Shown here: in pieces, positions 44,634-56,700 of the stretch
Position numbering within the stretch: position 1 is the stretch's first letter
Layout of the letters: each line of letters starts with the position of its first letter
Source of the DNA: Ceraceosorus guamensis
Taxonomy: Eukaryota > Basidiomycota > Exobasidiomycetes > Ceraceosorales > Ceraceosoraceae
Direction of reading: 5' to 3'
Assembly: GCF_003144195.1 (NCBI RefSeq)
Contig: NW_020290012.1
Coordinates: 248,001-312,000, forward strand
DNA: 64,000 nt
The notes under the pieces: generated by a model
The model's input: only the letters and a program-made list of their open reading frames with translations
Databases searched by the model: none
What the model was told of the DNA's origin: nothing
Translations under genes and position numbers: made by a program

Positions 44634-45305
44634 CTAGGCCTCGCTCATGTCCACATTGGCCTTAGGGTTGAAGAAAATAGAGTTGTTGCCCCAAGGGAAT
44701 GCTGTGAAGTGAAGCAGACAGGTCAAGGGGTCAGCGTTGGTCCCATCGCCCACTCGAGTCTGATGATTGGCAACTCTCGCTGCGGCTGTGATGATCGTCA
44801 AGCTTCTAAGACCAGAAGTGGGGTAAGCATGCGCCTGATCACTCACGCTTCTTACGAATGTTGTTGTAGTCGTACTGGGTCCTCTCTGGCAGCTGTCCAC
44901 CGTTCTCCTCAATCTCGTGGTCACGATGATGAATGTGCTCAGCTTCGATGCCGTAGATGTAGATGCCAAGGACGATGGTTCCTGGGATGCACACGTAGTA
45001 GAAGATCCTGCGCCAGAGTTCTGCGGACTCTGCATGAGAAGACCAAGATTACGGCAGATGTGTAAGTCGCGAGACGAACCCGACCAGATGGAGGGCAAAC
45101 GAGCAGAAAAGTTGGGAGCTGACTCACTAGCAGCGTGCTCCTCCTGGTGTCGGCGCTCAGCGATGAAGTCCGCACCAGTGGTGGGATACACGGACTGGAA
45201 TCGGCGAGAAGTGGTTTGAGCTTGCGAGGCAACGAGAGGGCTGAGCCTTGCGCGCGCACCCGCGCCTAGCCCCGAAGAGCGAACTATAGATCTTGCGAAA
45301 GACAT
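44634..45305 (-). CDS. COX13: Cytochrome c oxidase subunit VIa
   Basis: This is a small nuclear-encoded subunit of respiratory complex IV in the mitochondrial inner membrane that modulates activity and dimer stability. The model is complement(join(44634..44701, 44847..45029, 45128..45305)), 142 residues, close to the usual fungal length. The N-terminus (MSFARSIVRSSG..., Arg/Ser/Ala-rich, no acids) is a mitochondrial targeting sequence. The mature part has SAELWRRIFYYVCIPGT, running into one membrane helix (IVLGIYIYGI), then the conserved EAEHIHHRDHEIEENGGQLP and RTQYDYNNIRKKPFPWG. The last exon completes FPWGNNSIFFNP, a family hallmark. Splicing at 44847/44701 is required to form KKPFPWG, which supports the model. 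Confidence 0.95.
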   Translation of the reverse strand: MSFARSIVRSSGLGAGARARLSPLVASQAQTTSRRFQSVYPTTGADFIAERRHQEEHAASESAPNFSARLPSIWSGSSRDLHICRNLGLLMQSPQNSGAGSSTTCASQEPSSLASTSTASKLSTFIIVTTRLRRTVDSCQRGPSTTTTTFVRSVSDQAHAYPTSGLRSLTIITAAARVANHQTRVGDGTNADPLTCLLHFTAFPWGNNSIFFNPKANVDMSEA

Positions 45306-46637
45306 CTTGGCAGTTTTGATGCGCAAAAGAACGTTCGATTGCGGTCAGGAAATGGTGTTGTTGTGGTCCTCGGCGGAGCTGGCCTCCTCCTTGGCCCAAC
45401 TCACGACTGCTGAGACGGAGAGCTTCTACTCGTCGGCGCGCGACGGGTTGGTGATAGCGCGCACAACACTGGCTCGCGTTTCTGCGTCCAACTGACATTT
45501 CATCGAGATGATTCTTGCATGCAGTGCGCTAATCACGTGTTAGGAATGTCGTCGTGTTCAGAATCACGTCAATTTACGCGCCTCGAATCTTTCGCGAGCA
45601 ATGCATAATCTCGAACTGCTGGCCGCCTCAATGGCTGTCATCAGCCTCTTAATTGGCTTCGTGAACAAGGGGTGCTGCAGCTTGGCTGAAGGAACGTTGG
45701 ATTGCTCGGGACTATGTCTGCAGAGTTAGCTCGCTCACTGCCCAAGGTCAGTCAAAGGTACCTGATGAACGTTGTAGCCCAACTTTTTTGCATGGCACGA
45801 AGGTAGCCCGCCAAACTCCCCACCACACCACTAAGGGGTAGTCGTTTTGGAATTGCCGAGCAACCATGCAGGACCCCGTCGTCATTCCTTCTTCTTGAGA
45901 ATTGCCGCGCTGGCCTAGAAGATGCCGCTGCATGCAATCAGGGGCGGGCTGAGGAATAACGCAAAGCAGCATGCCCCACTCGTGACCTGCTGGGATCATA
46001 CGCGGACACGGTCCCTTCCTGGGCAAGTCAAGACTGGGTGAATGAATGTGCCGCTGACGCACTCGGCACTTATCGGTATGACGTGCGGCTTGAGATCAAG
46101 TTCCTTCTGGGGACCATGCGGACATATTGTGAAGTAAAGGTGTATCTCAGGGCGGTGCGTAACATGAGCTCGACTCTCAACTCGTCATGTAGCAAGTCAT
46201 CATGCAGGGGTTGGACCAAAACCCAGATAAAGTGGTAGCAGTACTCCTAAGCGTATAGTGGAAGCTCACGCCGCGCTCTTTCTAACAGTGGGAGGGCTCA
46301 CCTGGCAGGGCCAGAAGCTGATCGGCCGATGAAACTTTCACGCTTGAAACTCAGACAGGAATTTCATATGAGATGTCGGTCGCTGCATGGGAAGAAGTGC
46401 CAGTCGCGTGTGCTACACCGGAGCTGGGTGAAGAGCGTGAGAAGAAGCTATATGTAGGTAAAGGACTGGAGTAGACGCACACCAGCACAAGCCAGAGGTG
46501 GTACTCAAAACCCGGTCAGGACTCTTGACTGCATGGCGTCCAATTTGATCCTCTTCCCGAATTCTTGGTCCCGCGCGCATGCTGCATACGTAGCTGGAAA
46601 ACGTTCACCCTGCTTGCATACAGCAAGACCTAGAGCC

Positions 46638-46651
46638 ATGCATATATGCAT
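46638..46651. repeat. Perfect 14-base palindrome ATGCATATATGCAT
   Basis: It is self-complementary across all 14 bases. Its ten-base core GCATATATGC also occurs at 14439-14448 and 32955-32964, all in spacers. It could be a binding site for a dimeric factor or a chance AT-alternating word. Confidence 0.7.
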
Positions 46652-48220
46652 AGCCCTTCGAGCAAAGTCTGTTTCACTGCTTGACTGCAGACACACAGCT
46701 TCTTATACGTCAAGATGGTCCTCGGCGCCTTTCTCGCCTCTAACAAGTGCGGACTGGTCAGTCAGAGCAATCTTGGATGCTGGGGCAACCGCGCGCACCG
46801 GCGCGAATGAGTCGCAATTAAGGCGCTCCAAACGGCTGCGATGGAGTTGACGCGATGCGTGCACGAGAATCCACATACGAATTTGGATTTGGATTTGAAT
46901 CTTGACTGCGACGCCTCTCGTGAACAATCAGAATCGAATCACAATTTGAATTCGGAAAGCTGCGAACCCCGAATTATAATCTTGAATGCAGAACAGTAAC
47001 AGAAGACTCCTCACATACAAGACTCCAGCTACAGTCAAGAGTAGCCCTACTCGGGACTGCTTAGGCACTCTCGGCGCGCATGAATAGATGACCCAATTGA
47101 TGCTCCTTGATCAAGCCGGGCTAGCAAGGTTCTCTGCGAGCAAGCCAATTTACGAATAATAATATGAATGCAGGAGGTCAAGCTGTCTCTCGACGGTGAG
47201 GGCCGCGCCTTGTCGTGCACTTCCGCCAAGTAGCTCCGGCGTTCTGAGCGCGCGTCGTCAATCAATTGATTGCTGCATTCACATTCACAATTCAAATTAA
47301 AATCAGTCAACCAAGCATGAATCAAGAATTGAGCATGTAGCCAGCCACCATGTTTGGAGCGCAACCGAATGCGGCTCTAGACCGTCTCATGTCTGTTTCG
47401 TCAGCAGCGCGGTGTGCAGAGGATTGCATATGCCTTCGTAAGGAGCTCACCTCCGTGCATGCTGGTGGTGTGGATGAGCATGTTTCGCTTGAAGAAATCG
47501 AGAATGGGGCACGGGAGTCGAAAAGGGAGCGCGAAGCCCACGCATCGGCATAGTCAATGAGCACAGACGTGCGTCGGCAGGAACAGTCAAGAAGTCTTGC
47601 CAAGAGAGGGCTCTTTTCACCGCGACCTTGCAGATTGTGGCTCTTCTGTTTGACTTCATTTGCTCTCCTCAATCACGAATCAAGGAACAAGTAGTAGTCG
47701 CGTCGATTGCGACTCACGTCTCCACCAGCCGAGCTGGATCACCATGCACGCCTCAATCTCTCAAAGGCTACGGGGCGCGTGCTGTGGATCACCTGCCGTA
47801 GCTTGCTTGAAGCGCAGTGCCCGACGTGGCTCGGCGCTCGTCAGCCGAACGCAGCCTCAGCAGGACATGCATGTCTTCCGAGGATGATCGAGCGCGACGG
47901 CCAAATGCACATATGCATCAGCAATAGTCGAACAAGAGACTTGATGGTGTGCGTCGCCGGCAGCGGCACAATAACGTCTAATGTATGAGCACCACCTCGA
48001 CATCATGGCTGGCCCGCTTTAATGGTCCCACACGGACACAGAGGGCCATCGTAGACGCAATTTGAGCCGGTAGGACAAAGCGGAACACAGGGGTCAAAAG
48101 GGGGGCTGCGCATGTGGACTTGCGCATCCGCGGCGAAGGAAGTCGTTGTAGGATGGACAAAGAGCGCTCTGGAAGGGGCATGCAACTCAACCAAAAGAGT
48201 GTGAAAAGGACTGGGGACTA

Positions 48221-48241
48221 TCTGTGATTTGAAATCACAGA
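48221..48241. repeat. Near-perfect hairpin, arms TCTGTGATTT / AAATCACAGA
   Basis: Ten-base arms are perfect reverse complements around a single G. It stands alone in noncoding DNA with no following T-run, so it does not look like a terminator. Confidence 0.8.
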
Positions 48242-49459
48242 AATATGTATGGAAATCCTCAATTAGTCGTGAGTCTTCATGCAGTCACAGTGTGAGTCAA
48301 CAATATATGTGACATGCTCTGCGGCCGAGCTGTGCCGGACGGGCTCATGTACCACCCACCCCTATCACACACCAAATTCCGTCGCTGTTTGGCAGACGGC
48401 CTTTTCATGCCGCAGATCAGCTACCTATATAGGTATGTATATGTACGTAGGCGAAGGCCGGCTTTGTCTGCACAGCATGGCTGAGCTCGGCATCGATACC
48501 AAGCCCTTGTCTTGCCTTTGCACGTCCTGATGTGCAGCAGCCAAGACGAATATTCGCTTCAAAATTGAAAATCACACCGGCCGGCCTTGCCATCACATAC
48601 CGACGAACTGGCCTGTACAGCCTGCGTATAGTGTGAGCACAGACTTTTTAGCCCCGCCCCGCGCGTATATAGCGCTGACGAGACACCGTATATGAACGCG
48701 GAGTGAGTCAGTGAGTGGCGCTTGCTTCGCGAACCTTGAGCAACGAGGCGGTAGCCCGCGGTCGGGCCGCACGCGACGAGAAGTGCTTACCTGTAATTGA
48801 GGCTTGGACTAATGTTGCCCTTGCAGCTCGCTAGCTCGCGAATTGGTTCGATTCGAACATGGTGGTGTCAGAGGAGAGGGGTAAGTCTCAGCGGCTACCA
48901 AGGACCACGAATTGCACCGAAAGATATGAGCTAAAGTGCTTTGGTGACGAAATGCATGAGTTTTGTGGAGCGGCCTATAGATGCCGCCGTCCGCCCACAG
49001 TTTAGCAGGCTCATTCTTGACGACTTTGCTCTGCTCCTACTCGTGACTGTACGCCCGAAATACTCGAGATTGCTGCGTGCAGATCATACAATGAACTGAC
49101 TGATGACTAGTGGCCATGCAATCACGATGCTATAGGGTCGATTGTGGGGGATGTACGTGCTGCTGCGCCTGTCCTAGCGGGATTTGTGTCCGCTCAGCAA
49201 GTAGTTGTCCGAGTGTAGTCTTGAGTGAAACTCGGCTTGCGTCGTCGACGGCACGGGCGATGGTAACGGCACATGCGAAGCTATAGCCGTGAGTTGGGCG
49301 GACCGGAGACGAACACAAAACACCGCACCGCGTGCACCGCATAACCTCGCATCGCAGCTGTTCCACCCACGACGAGCAGCGGACTTCTTTCTACTTTTGT
49401 TCCACCGCGTCTGCCCGCAATAGGGCGGCTAATTCATTGATCACACAGGATCCATCCAG

Positions 49460-49504
49460 CCTGCAGCAGCGGCAGCGGCAGCAGCGGCAGCAGCAGCAGC
49501 AGCA
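49460..49504. repeat. CAG/CGG trinucleotide repeat
   Basis: An imperfect run of CAG and CGG triplets, ending in about five pure CAG units, lies about 800 bases before the cyclin ATG. No coding frame around it is credible. Confidence 0.85.
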
Positions 49505-50312
49505 ACTCTTCTTGGCTAGACTCAGGTTTCAAGGAGCACATGTTTCCCGTTCGGTAACGCACTAGGACTTTGGACGCCCGTGTAGGGACCGCAGCCAAAA
49601 TCTGGTCAGCATGAGTCATTGATGCGCGCTTTACCGATCGGTTGATGACTGACTGCTGTAGGCACTCACTGGCACGCTCATCAGAATCAGGGCTCTTCTG
49701 CTCTCAGGTGCAATCAATGGCCCGCCAGCCCGCTTCCGCAACATGCCGTTCAAATTTGTCCCTGCTCCTTGCTTACCGAACACTTTCTCCCACTTGGCCA
49801 CGTACATGCAAGAAGGCATTCATCGGACCTTGGTCGGCAAGGCCCTCGCACATCCACATTTGTCTTCGACACTTTGCTGAGTCGACCGATGTGTTTCCCT
49901 CTTTTCATCTCGAAACGCTGTGTCGGATACTGTGGGCCGTAAAGTGCGACAAGCATCACATCCCTCCGCCCTGTCCCGCCCTATAAGGAGCGCAATCAGG
50001 ACCCTTCTGGAACCATTGCAGCGGAGTCTGCAGTCCGCGGCTCGTTGTATCATCGCCATTCGCAGTGGCGGCTGGTTCCAGATCGAATCATGCCAGAGAC
50101 TTGATCTCAACGAATAGCAGCTCTCTCTTCTGAACAAATCTACGAATGATCCTAATCATCCGGTGGAGGTCGATGGCCTTTCCCTCTTCCGACCGGCACC
50201 ATCCACTCTTCAAAGAAGCGCCAGTGACCATTCCCCCACACTACGGACACTCGCCGGACGAACGTACAACGCTCCACACACGCAGTTAGCACCAGCATTT
50301 GGACGAGTGCAC

Positions 50313-53300
50313 ATGCGCTCCCGTCATTCGCACAGCAATCAGCCAGCCATCACTTTGGCTCCTCAACTTCAAGCGCCAACACAAGCAGATACACCGAACA
50401 GAATGCTGGCCATCTCTGACCCTATGAGCTACTTTCCGACGGTGCCCATAGGGTACAAAGAGACCCAGAAATTGGTGGGGCATGATGCTTTCTCCTCTAT
50501 TCATCCAGCAGTGACGAGGTCAGCTTCTTCTGCACCGCACGATGAGGCAGCTGTCGCATCCGTCGCCAGCCAGGTGGCTTCCAGCTCACGTCTTATCCCC
50601 CAAACTCAGAACGCAGCGACTGCTGGCATCTCTTGGGCGCAAGATGGAAGTGTCAATCACGCGGCGTCCAGTGCCGCTCAACACAATGGAGCCACGAGAT
50701 TATTGCCGACACTGTCTCACTTGCTCGAGGGAGCTTGTTCTTCATCTTGCCCGCCGCCGATGTCGACGCTTACTCCGCCTTTGCATGGAGGCTTAGGCGG
50801 TGTATACACAGACCATTCTGTCGGCGCCTCGAACCTACAGGTCTTGACACCCAGCAGCTGCCTGCGCTCTGCTCTTGGCCAACATGCGACGCGCGGCCAA
50901 ACCAGTGACAGTCTTCCATCTACGTCAGCGTACTCCAATGATGCCGTTACCTATCCAACCCCGATGGGTTGGCAGGACGAGTTTGGCCACCTCGTGCCAC
51001 ACCCTCAGTACGCATCGTCCCTTCGAGACGGTGCACAGGCATCCGACACTCGTGGGGGTCTCCGACCAATCCAGCGTGGCCGAGGGCACGCCTATTCGCG
51101 TTCGTGCCCGGAAGAAGTCGAGGAAGTACTTGCAGAGTTGGCATACTCGAGTCGCGAAGGCAAATCAGCGGTAATCTCTCGACCGACGGCTGGCTCGTCT
51201 TCGCTGAGTTTTGGGCCAAGCTCGTGTCTGGACTTTGTGTCAGAGGTGCCACACTCCCCACCTTCGCAGGCCGAAGTTGCTCAGTGGTTCGCTGCCATGG
51301 TAAAGTGAGTCGTCCTTGAGATGTTGCGTGTACTCAAAAGAATGACGGAAGTCTGACGGCCATCAACCCCGCAGTTACATTTGGTTCAATCGACCGGACG
51401 TGCAAGACGAGACTACCTCCAGCAGCCAGGGAGAATGTCTGCGTCTGCACCCTTCACCAGCGTTCGTCGAATTCGTACGTGAAACACTCAACACTACTCA
51501 ATTGAGCAACGCTGTTATTCTGCTCGCCTTGTGAGTCCGACTAATGTCACACTTGGTGCTTGCACTGCGTTTGACACTCCCAACGCCTCACTAGGCTTTA
51601 CATCCGAAGAGTGCGCTCGCAGCATGGCCAAGTTCCCGGCTGGGAAGGGGCAGAGTATCGCCTTGCGATCAGCGCTCTGATGCTCGCCAACAAGATGCAC
51701 GAAGACAGCAGCTATACATCGTGAGTGGAGTGTTGTGCGTTTCTATCCTGGACGACGCTGACGTTGTCCGTCATACCTTTCTGACCTAAAACCTAACCCA
51801 CAACAGAGCCACCTGGTCCGACATTGTCAAAATACCAGTGAAGGAGCTCAATCAGATGGAGGTCGAGCTTTGGCTTGCAGTCCCATCCATGTGGACCTCG
51901 TCGGATCAGTACTTCGACTGGGTCGCTGAGGTGACGGCTTTGTCACATTCGCGCGAGTCTGAGTTACAGAACTTTGAACATCGACGAGCTTTTGGTCACA
52001 CCTCGGTGTGGTCCATTGGCGCTGCACCGTCTGGACGCGCTACCCCTCGCCGACGAGGTGTTCGTCGAACGTCTCCCCGACTTTTCCCAAGGCACAGCCT
52101 AGGCAACATCTTCGAATCTGTTGGTCCCGCAGATGTCAACGGCCTTTCGGAAATCACCGGGGAGACCGCTACGAAGCGTGACGATGCATTCCAGATCCTC
52201 GATTGGACCTTTGGCTCGCTTCATGGACAGACACAACAGCCAACTTCCAGTATCTCCATGGCCTCATCCGCGGATGTCACTCCCGCGAGGCCGAGTCCTT
52301 TGCGATTTTCTGACTCGTGGCGAGCATTCGAAAGCCCCACCTCTACAGTGCGGCCGACCTCGCAGCAACTCGAGACGTCTGGCGTGGGAGTGGGTTTAGG
52401 CGCGAAGCGTGCCTTTGACGGCTCCGGAGAGGTGTTGTCTGAACCAGCTGCCAGGCGTCGCAGACGCAATGATCAATACGACCATGACGCTTCATTCTGG
52501 ACAACACAGTCAGGCGTCCTAGCCAGCCAGTCAGGGGTGGCGCCCTCTGTTGTAGACAGTCGCCCCTCAACCGCAGCACCAGGCTCCGTGCTCTCGATGC
52601 AAGAGCCGCATGGACACGGCACGGGGCCATCACGTCAGCGCTCGACATTTGAAGGGGCTTTGACGCCTGACGTGCTCATCGCACCCTACGCTGTCCCATA
52701 CAGGGCAGAGGCTCCCCAAGTCTCGGGCGTCGAGCATGGACGAAGCCACTCTGCTAAAACTGCACCTCTCCACTATTGGTCCTTGGCTGCGGGACATGCG
52801 TATGGGCGCGCGAATCAATACCTCCTTCCACCGATCCCCGGGGCTCATCAATATGTGCCTCCTGCCACCGTCAACTTGCGACGAGCAGAGCATACTCCAT
52901 CGCCTCTGGCGATCCATGAGCCGCACGTGGAAACAAGCTATTTCAGGCACGTTCCAGCGATTACGTCAACTCCCTACCCTACACCCTCGAGAAGCAACAA
53001 AGTCTCGCGACACGCTTCGTCAAGCAATGATGAGCGACAAGACTCTGTCAGTCCGAGCGCAAATGTGCTCCACTATCCACAGAGCGCGCAGATCCGGCAC
53101 ATGGGCCCCACACACGGCGGACCTGCCCAGTCTTTCGTGGCTGGCCCCAGCATGCTCGACAAATTTTCTCAGCTTCCCGTGCCCCAAAGCTGCGACGAAT
53201 GGCATGATGTTCGTGCTCCTCAACAGTCACCTCAGCTGCCCTCTTCTATGGCCTGGGCACCGGCTCCTGAGTGCGGCCAGCACAACTCTTACCGGCCATT

Positions 53301-53397
53301 CGTGGCCAACACTCACGACTGGCCCATCACGCGATCCAGACTTGGTCCCCATCCCGCTGATACTGATTCGTACCAATCACCAGCTTTCAGAGGGTAA
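50313..53397 (+). CDS. Cyclin with a central Pho80/Pcl/Clg1-like cyclin box
   Basis: Cyclins of this group activate Pho85/Cdk5-type kinases that act in morphogenesis and nutrient signalling. The model is join(50313..51304, 51375..51530, 51595..51720, 51807..53397), 954 residues. The start is uncertain: the frame is open back to 50118 without an ATG, so either the ATG at 50313 is used or an upstream exon is missed. The cyclin box covers residues about 320-460: QAEVAQWFAAMVNYIWF, PAFVEFVRETL, LSNAVILLALLYIRR, EYRLAISALMLANKMHEDSS and WSDIVKIPVKELNQMEVELW. Three introns fall within the box, all confirmed by reading phase. Long Ser/Pro/His-rich flanks on both sides look disordered and contain SP/TP sites typical of kinase regulation. 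A basic AARRRRRND block near residue 640 could be a nuclear signal. Confidence 0.82.
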
Positions 53398-53761
53398 TTT
53401 TGGCACGCCTAAATCCGTTCAAACGGGTCGGATTAGCGACTCGTGGGATTTGTCCTCGATCTCGATTTCTTGCGCCGCCTTGATCTGCGCTACCAATTTC
53501 TCAGCCTCTCACTCGGCCTGCACTAGGCATCTAATCGCGGCGAACCGGCGTCGCCTCGTGACTTTGCTATCGCACACAAATAGCAGCACATCAGCGTTCT
53601 TTCTAATAGCATCTGGTCTCATCTTGTCTTTGGCTTCCTACACGCATCTCAGAACATAGGCCTCGTTCATCTCCACATTTGTACACAATTCAGGCAATCG
53701 ATAGATTGGCAGTCGATAAAAGAGACGAGCTTGCCTCATTCTGCGAGATGATGGAACGTCG
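53398..53761. other. Convergent 3' region between the cyclin and ABC transporter genes
   Basis: This 364-base spacer should hold both 3' UTRs. I saw no gene or repeat in it. Confidence 0.5.
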
Positions 53762-56700
53762 TCAGATTGTGTCCGCATCTGCCATTCTGCGGAAAGCGCC
53801 GTCCTTCTTTGCCAACAGGTTCAAAGGGGTGTCGAACTCCAAGATGAAGCCGTGTGACATGACCAAGATGCGGTCGTCTGTGGGGTCAGACAAGGAGTGA
53901 AGGGGTGACCTTTTCGCGCGTAAGCGCGTGCGCTTCGGATGAGCCAGACGAGTCGTAATGCGCACTCACAATCCATAATTGTCCTTATACGATGAGCGAC
54001 GGTGATGACGATACGGTCCGACAGCTGCGTTCGTATGACCTGCTGCACGGCAGCGTCGGTCTGTTGTTGGTAGACCAAGGGGAGCATAAGGCAAGGCTAG
54101 CTAACGCCCCAAAAAAAAAAAACCAAACGTCTCTTCCTCTTGCTCACCTCGTGATCTGTATTAGACGTGGCTTCGTCCAACAGGACAATTTGCGACCCGC
54201 GCAGCAATCTTTTCGCGAGGAAAGAGGATGCAATGCAAGGATCAATCTCATCTGAAAAGACTATTCTAGCACAAGAAGCAGGCGTGAAGCAAGTCAAGAC
54301 TCACGCTCTTGCGAGGCATAGTAGCTGCGCCTGACCAGCACTGAAGTTGGCGCCGCCGGCCGAGACTTGTGTATCGAGAGAGATGCTGTTGGAAGCAAGT
54401 GTAGATCCGTACCCATCGGTACCGGTGGACGATTTGCTCATCACGTCCAGCTTGACGCGAACGAGCGCGTGAATCATCTCTGCATCCGTGTGCTCGTTGA
54501 AGGGATCCAGATTGCTGCGCACAGTTTCTTGTCCAAAAAGGACGGGATCCTGCGGCACGACGGCTATGCGTTGTCGTAGATCGTCTAGGCCGATCGAGGA
54601 AATGTCCAGGCCTTCTATTGCTATTTGACCTTCGAATGGAGTCATGCGCAGGAAGCATCCCATCAGCGACGTCTTGCCACTGCCTGTTCTTCCCACGACT
54701 CCGATCTGGATGGGCGAGCATCGAAGAATCCTCGCCTAGTCAGTAGCTCATCGAAAGCGGGGCTGTTGGACGAGTGAGATACCCACTTTTTCGCGCGGCT
54801 TGACGTCAAAGCTGATACCTTTCAGTACGAGCGGCAGCTTTGGGCGGTACCTATGAGGACAGACCTTGGTCAGTGAGTTGCAGTGTCGGTAGTGTCTGGG
54901 CGTGTGTGTCGATACGCACCGCATCGCTAGGTCTTTTACTTTGATGTCCGCCTGAGGACTCGGCCATGCAGCAGGCGGTCTTTGATCGTCCATAATAGCG
55001 GGTGCTTCCTTGCCCTGAGGAAGCACGAGCAAACAATTCCCTCGACTCAGCTTGCGCTTGTCGATCTTGCCTGCAAGTCATTCTCAACTCACGACATCTC
55101 GGTACTCTACGATTCTCTCCAAGCTGTTCATATTGTTGACAAGATTTTTCGACTCCGACGCAATGTACAAGCAGCGCTGCGTGATGAGCGCGGCAGAGGA
55201 CTACGAATGGGCCCAGAGTCGAGATGTGAATTAGGCGTGAGCAGGAAACACAGACGCAGCGAGGGCGGACGCACCATGACCATTCCTGCGGAGCCTGGAG
55301 ATACTGCGCCGGTGATAGCAGCCACGGAAGCTACGAAGACTGCAACGCCTCCAAGCACTTGACATCGAAAGCTGTACGGGGGACAACATGGAAGCTGTCT
55401 AGTGAGACTGCACGCATCGACCAATGCTTCGATGGCACCAGCGCACATACCTCAGCCAAACGTCGTGAGTCGCAAGAGCTGCATGAGGACTCGAGCCAAT
55501 CAGCAATTTCTGTGCAAAGGCACGCACAAAGTTGACTTACCCCACCACTGCGCCATCGTTCTCGCGGTGATATCGCCCATGGTCTCGAGGGTACAAGCCT
55601 CAGCTCCAAAGGCCCGAATGGTGACGATGCCCTGCATGACTGACAAGAAGGAGTCGTACATGGGAGACGTCGATGTGCTCTCCACTCTTTGCATATCGCG
55701 AGAAGCTGCCAAGAATCCGCGAACGGCCCATGGTCCGAGAATGAAAAGCAGCGCAGACGGTAGCAGCAGCCACGGTACGATGGCCCTGGAGAGCAAAGAT
55801 TGCCGCATGGTCAAAGGCGTGAAGCGAGATCATGCCGTGCGGACGCGGTCGCGACTTACGTGCAGATGATGACGTAGGTCGAGAGCGCCGAAGTATGCTC
55901 AAAGATGCTCAGAGAAGTGCTGGGCAAGTCCGTGTCCACAACGGAAAAATCCGCTCCCAATCGTTGCGCTACTCTTCCAAAGGGATTGGCATCCCACCAG
56001 CTCATGGGCGCCCTGATGAGGTTGGACAAGAGCGCTTTGAAGATTTTGCGAGACGCCTGTTGCTGAGCAAAGATAAAAGAGAATCTGCTGAGCAGGACAA
56101 AGGTGATGATGGACAATCCGATCCCGCCATAACCCAGTAGGTAGAAAGCCTGGTGGCCATGGGCGGGTGGGAACGCTGAGGCGGTACATAACGCAGCCAG
56201 ACCAAGGTAGTCGGTCAATCTGGCCGCTGATTCGCCCCAGACTTTGAGCCAGTACTGCTCGCCAGCTGTTGCAAAGCGTGCGAGGATGTGAAACGTGATG
56301 ACCACGACCCAAGGAAGAGGAGGTGCCGCGCCAGCATAGACTTTCAGCAATGTCCACTGCACTCCGCCTTGTCTTCTACCTTCCAGCTCGTACAAAAGCT
56401 CTGCCGTATCCCGTGCATCGGCTCTTTTTTGTTCCGATCCTCCTGGCGTAGCTGTGGCGGACAATCCGCTAGACGATCCCTTGGTACCAGTCGCGCTCGC
56501 TTCGGCTTCTGAAGCGCCTGTCTCGCTCTTCGTTGCCCCGGAGCTGCCGGAGCCTTCGGCAGACGAAAGATGCTCAAAGCTTATCACCTTGCCCTCGCGC
56601 AGCTTGAGGTGCGTTACAGCATGAGGCAGGATCAGATGCTCGTGATGGGTAGCGAGCACAATTCTGCGTCCTCGCGCGATCGGTGCCGTCAGAGCGTGGT

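Larger units (their letters stand above)
45306..50312. other. Five-kilobase gene-free region between COX13 and the cyclin gene
   Basis: No exon here can be supported on either strand. It should hold the COX13 promoter at the left and a long cyclin upstream region at the right. Content seen: the palindrome ATGCATATATGCAT at 46638-46651; AT-rich segments at about 46870-46980 and 47255-47340 with words like CAATCAATTGATTG; AATCACGAATCAAGG at 47671-47685; a 21-base hairpin-forming sequence at 48221-48241; AGTCGTGAGT-like words near 48269-48298; a CAG/CGG repeat at about 49460-49504; and a TATAAGG at 49982-49988. No tRNA B-box with matching stems was found. Confidence 0.5.

Noticed and set aside
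48838-48862. tRNA-like T-loop word GGTTCGATTCG
   Set aside because: The flanking bases do not form a T-stem and no A-box or acceptor stem fits upstream.
45306-50312. Possible transposon or retroelement remnant in the long spacer
   Set aside because: No transposase, reverse transcriptase, long terminal repeats or target-site duplications could be seen.
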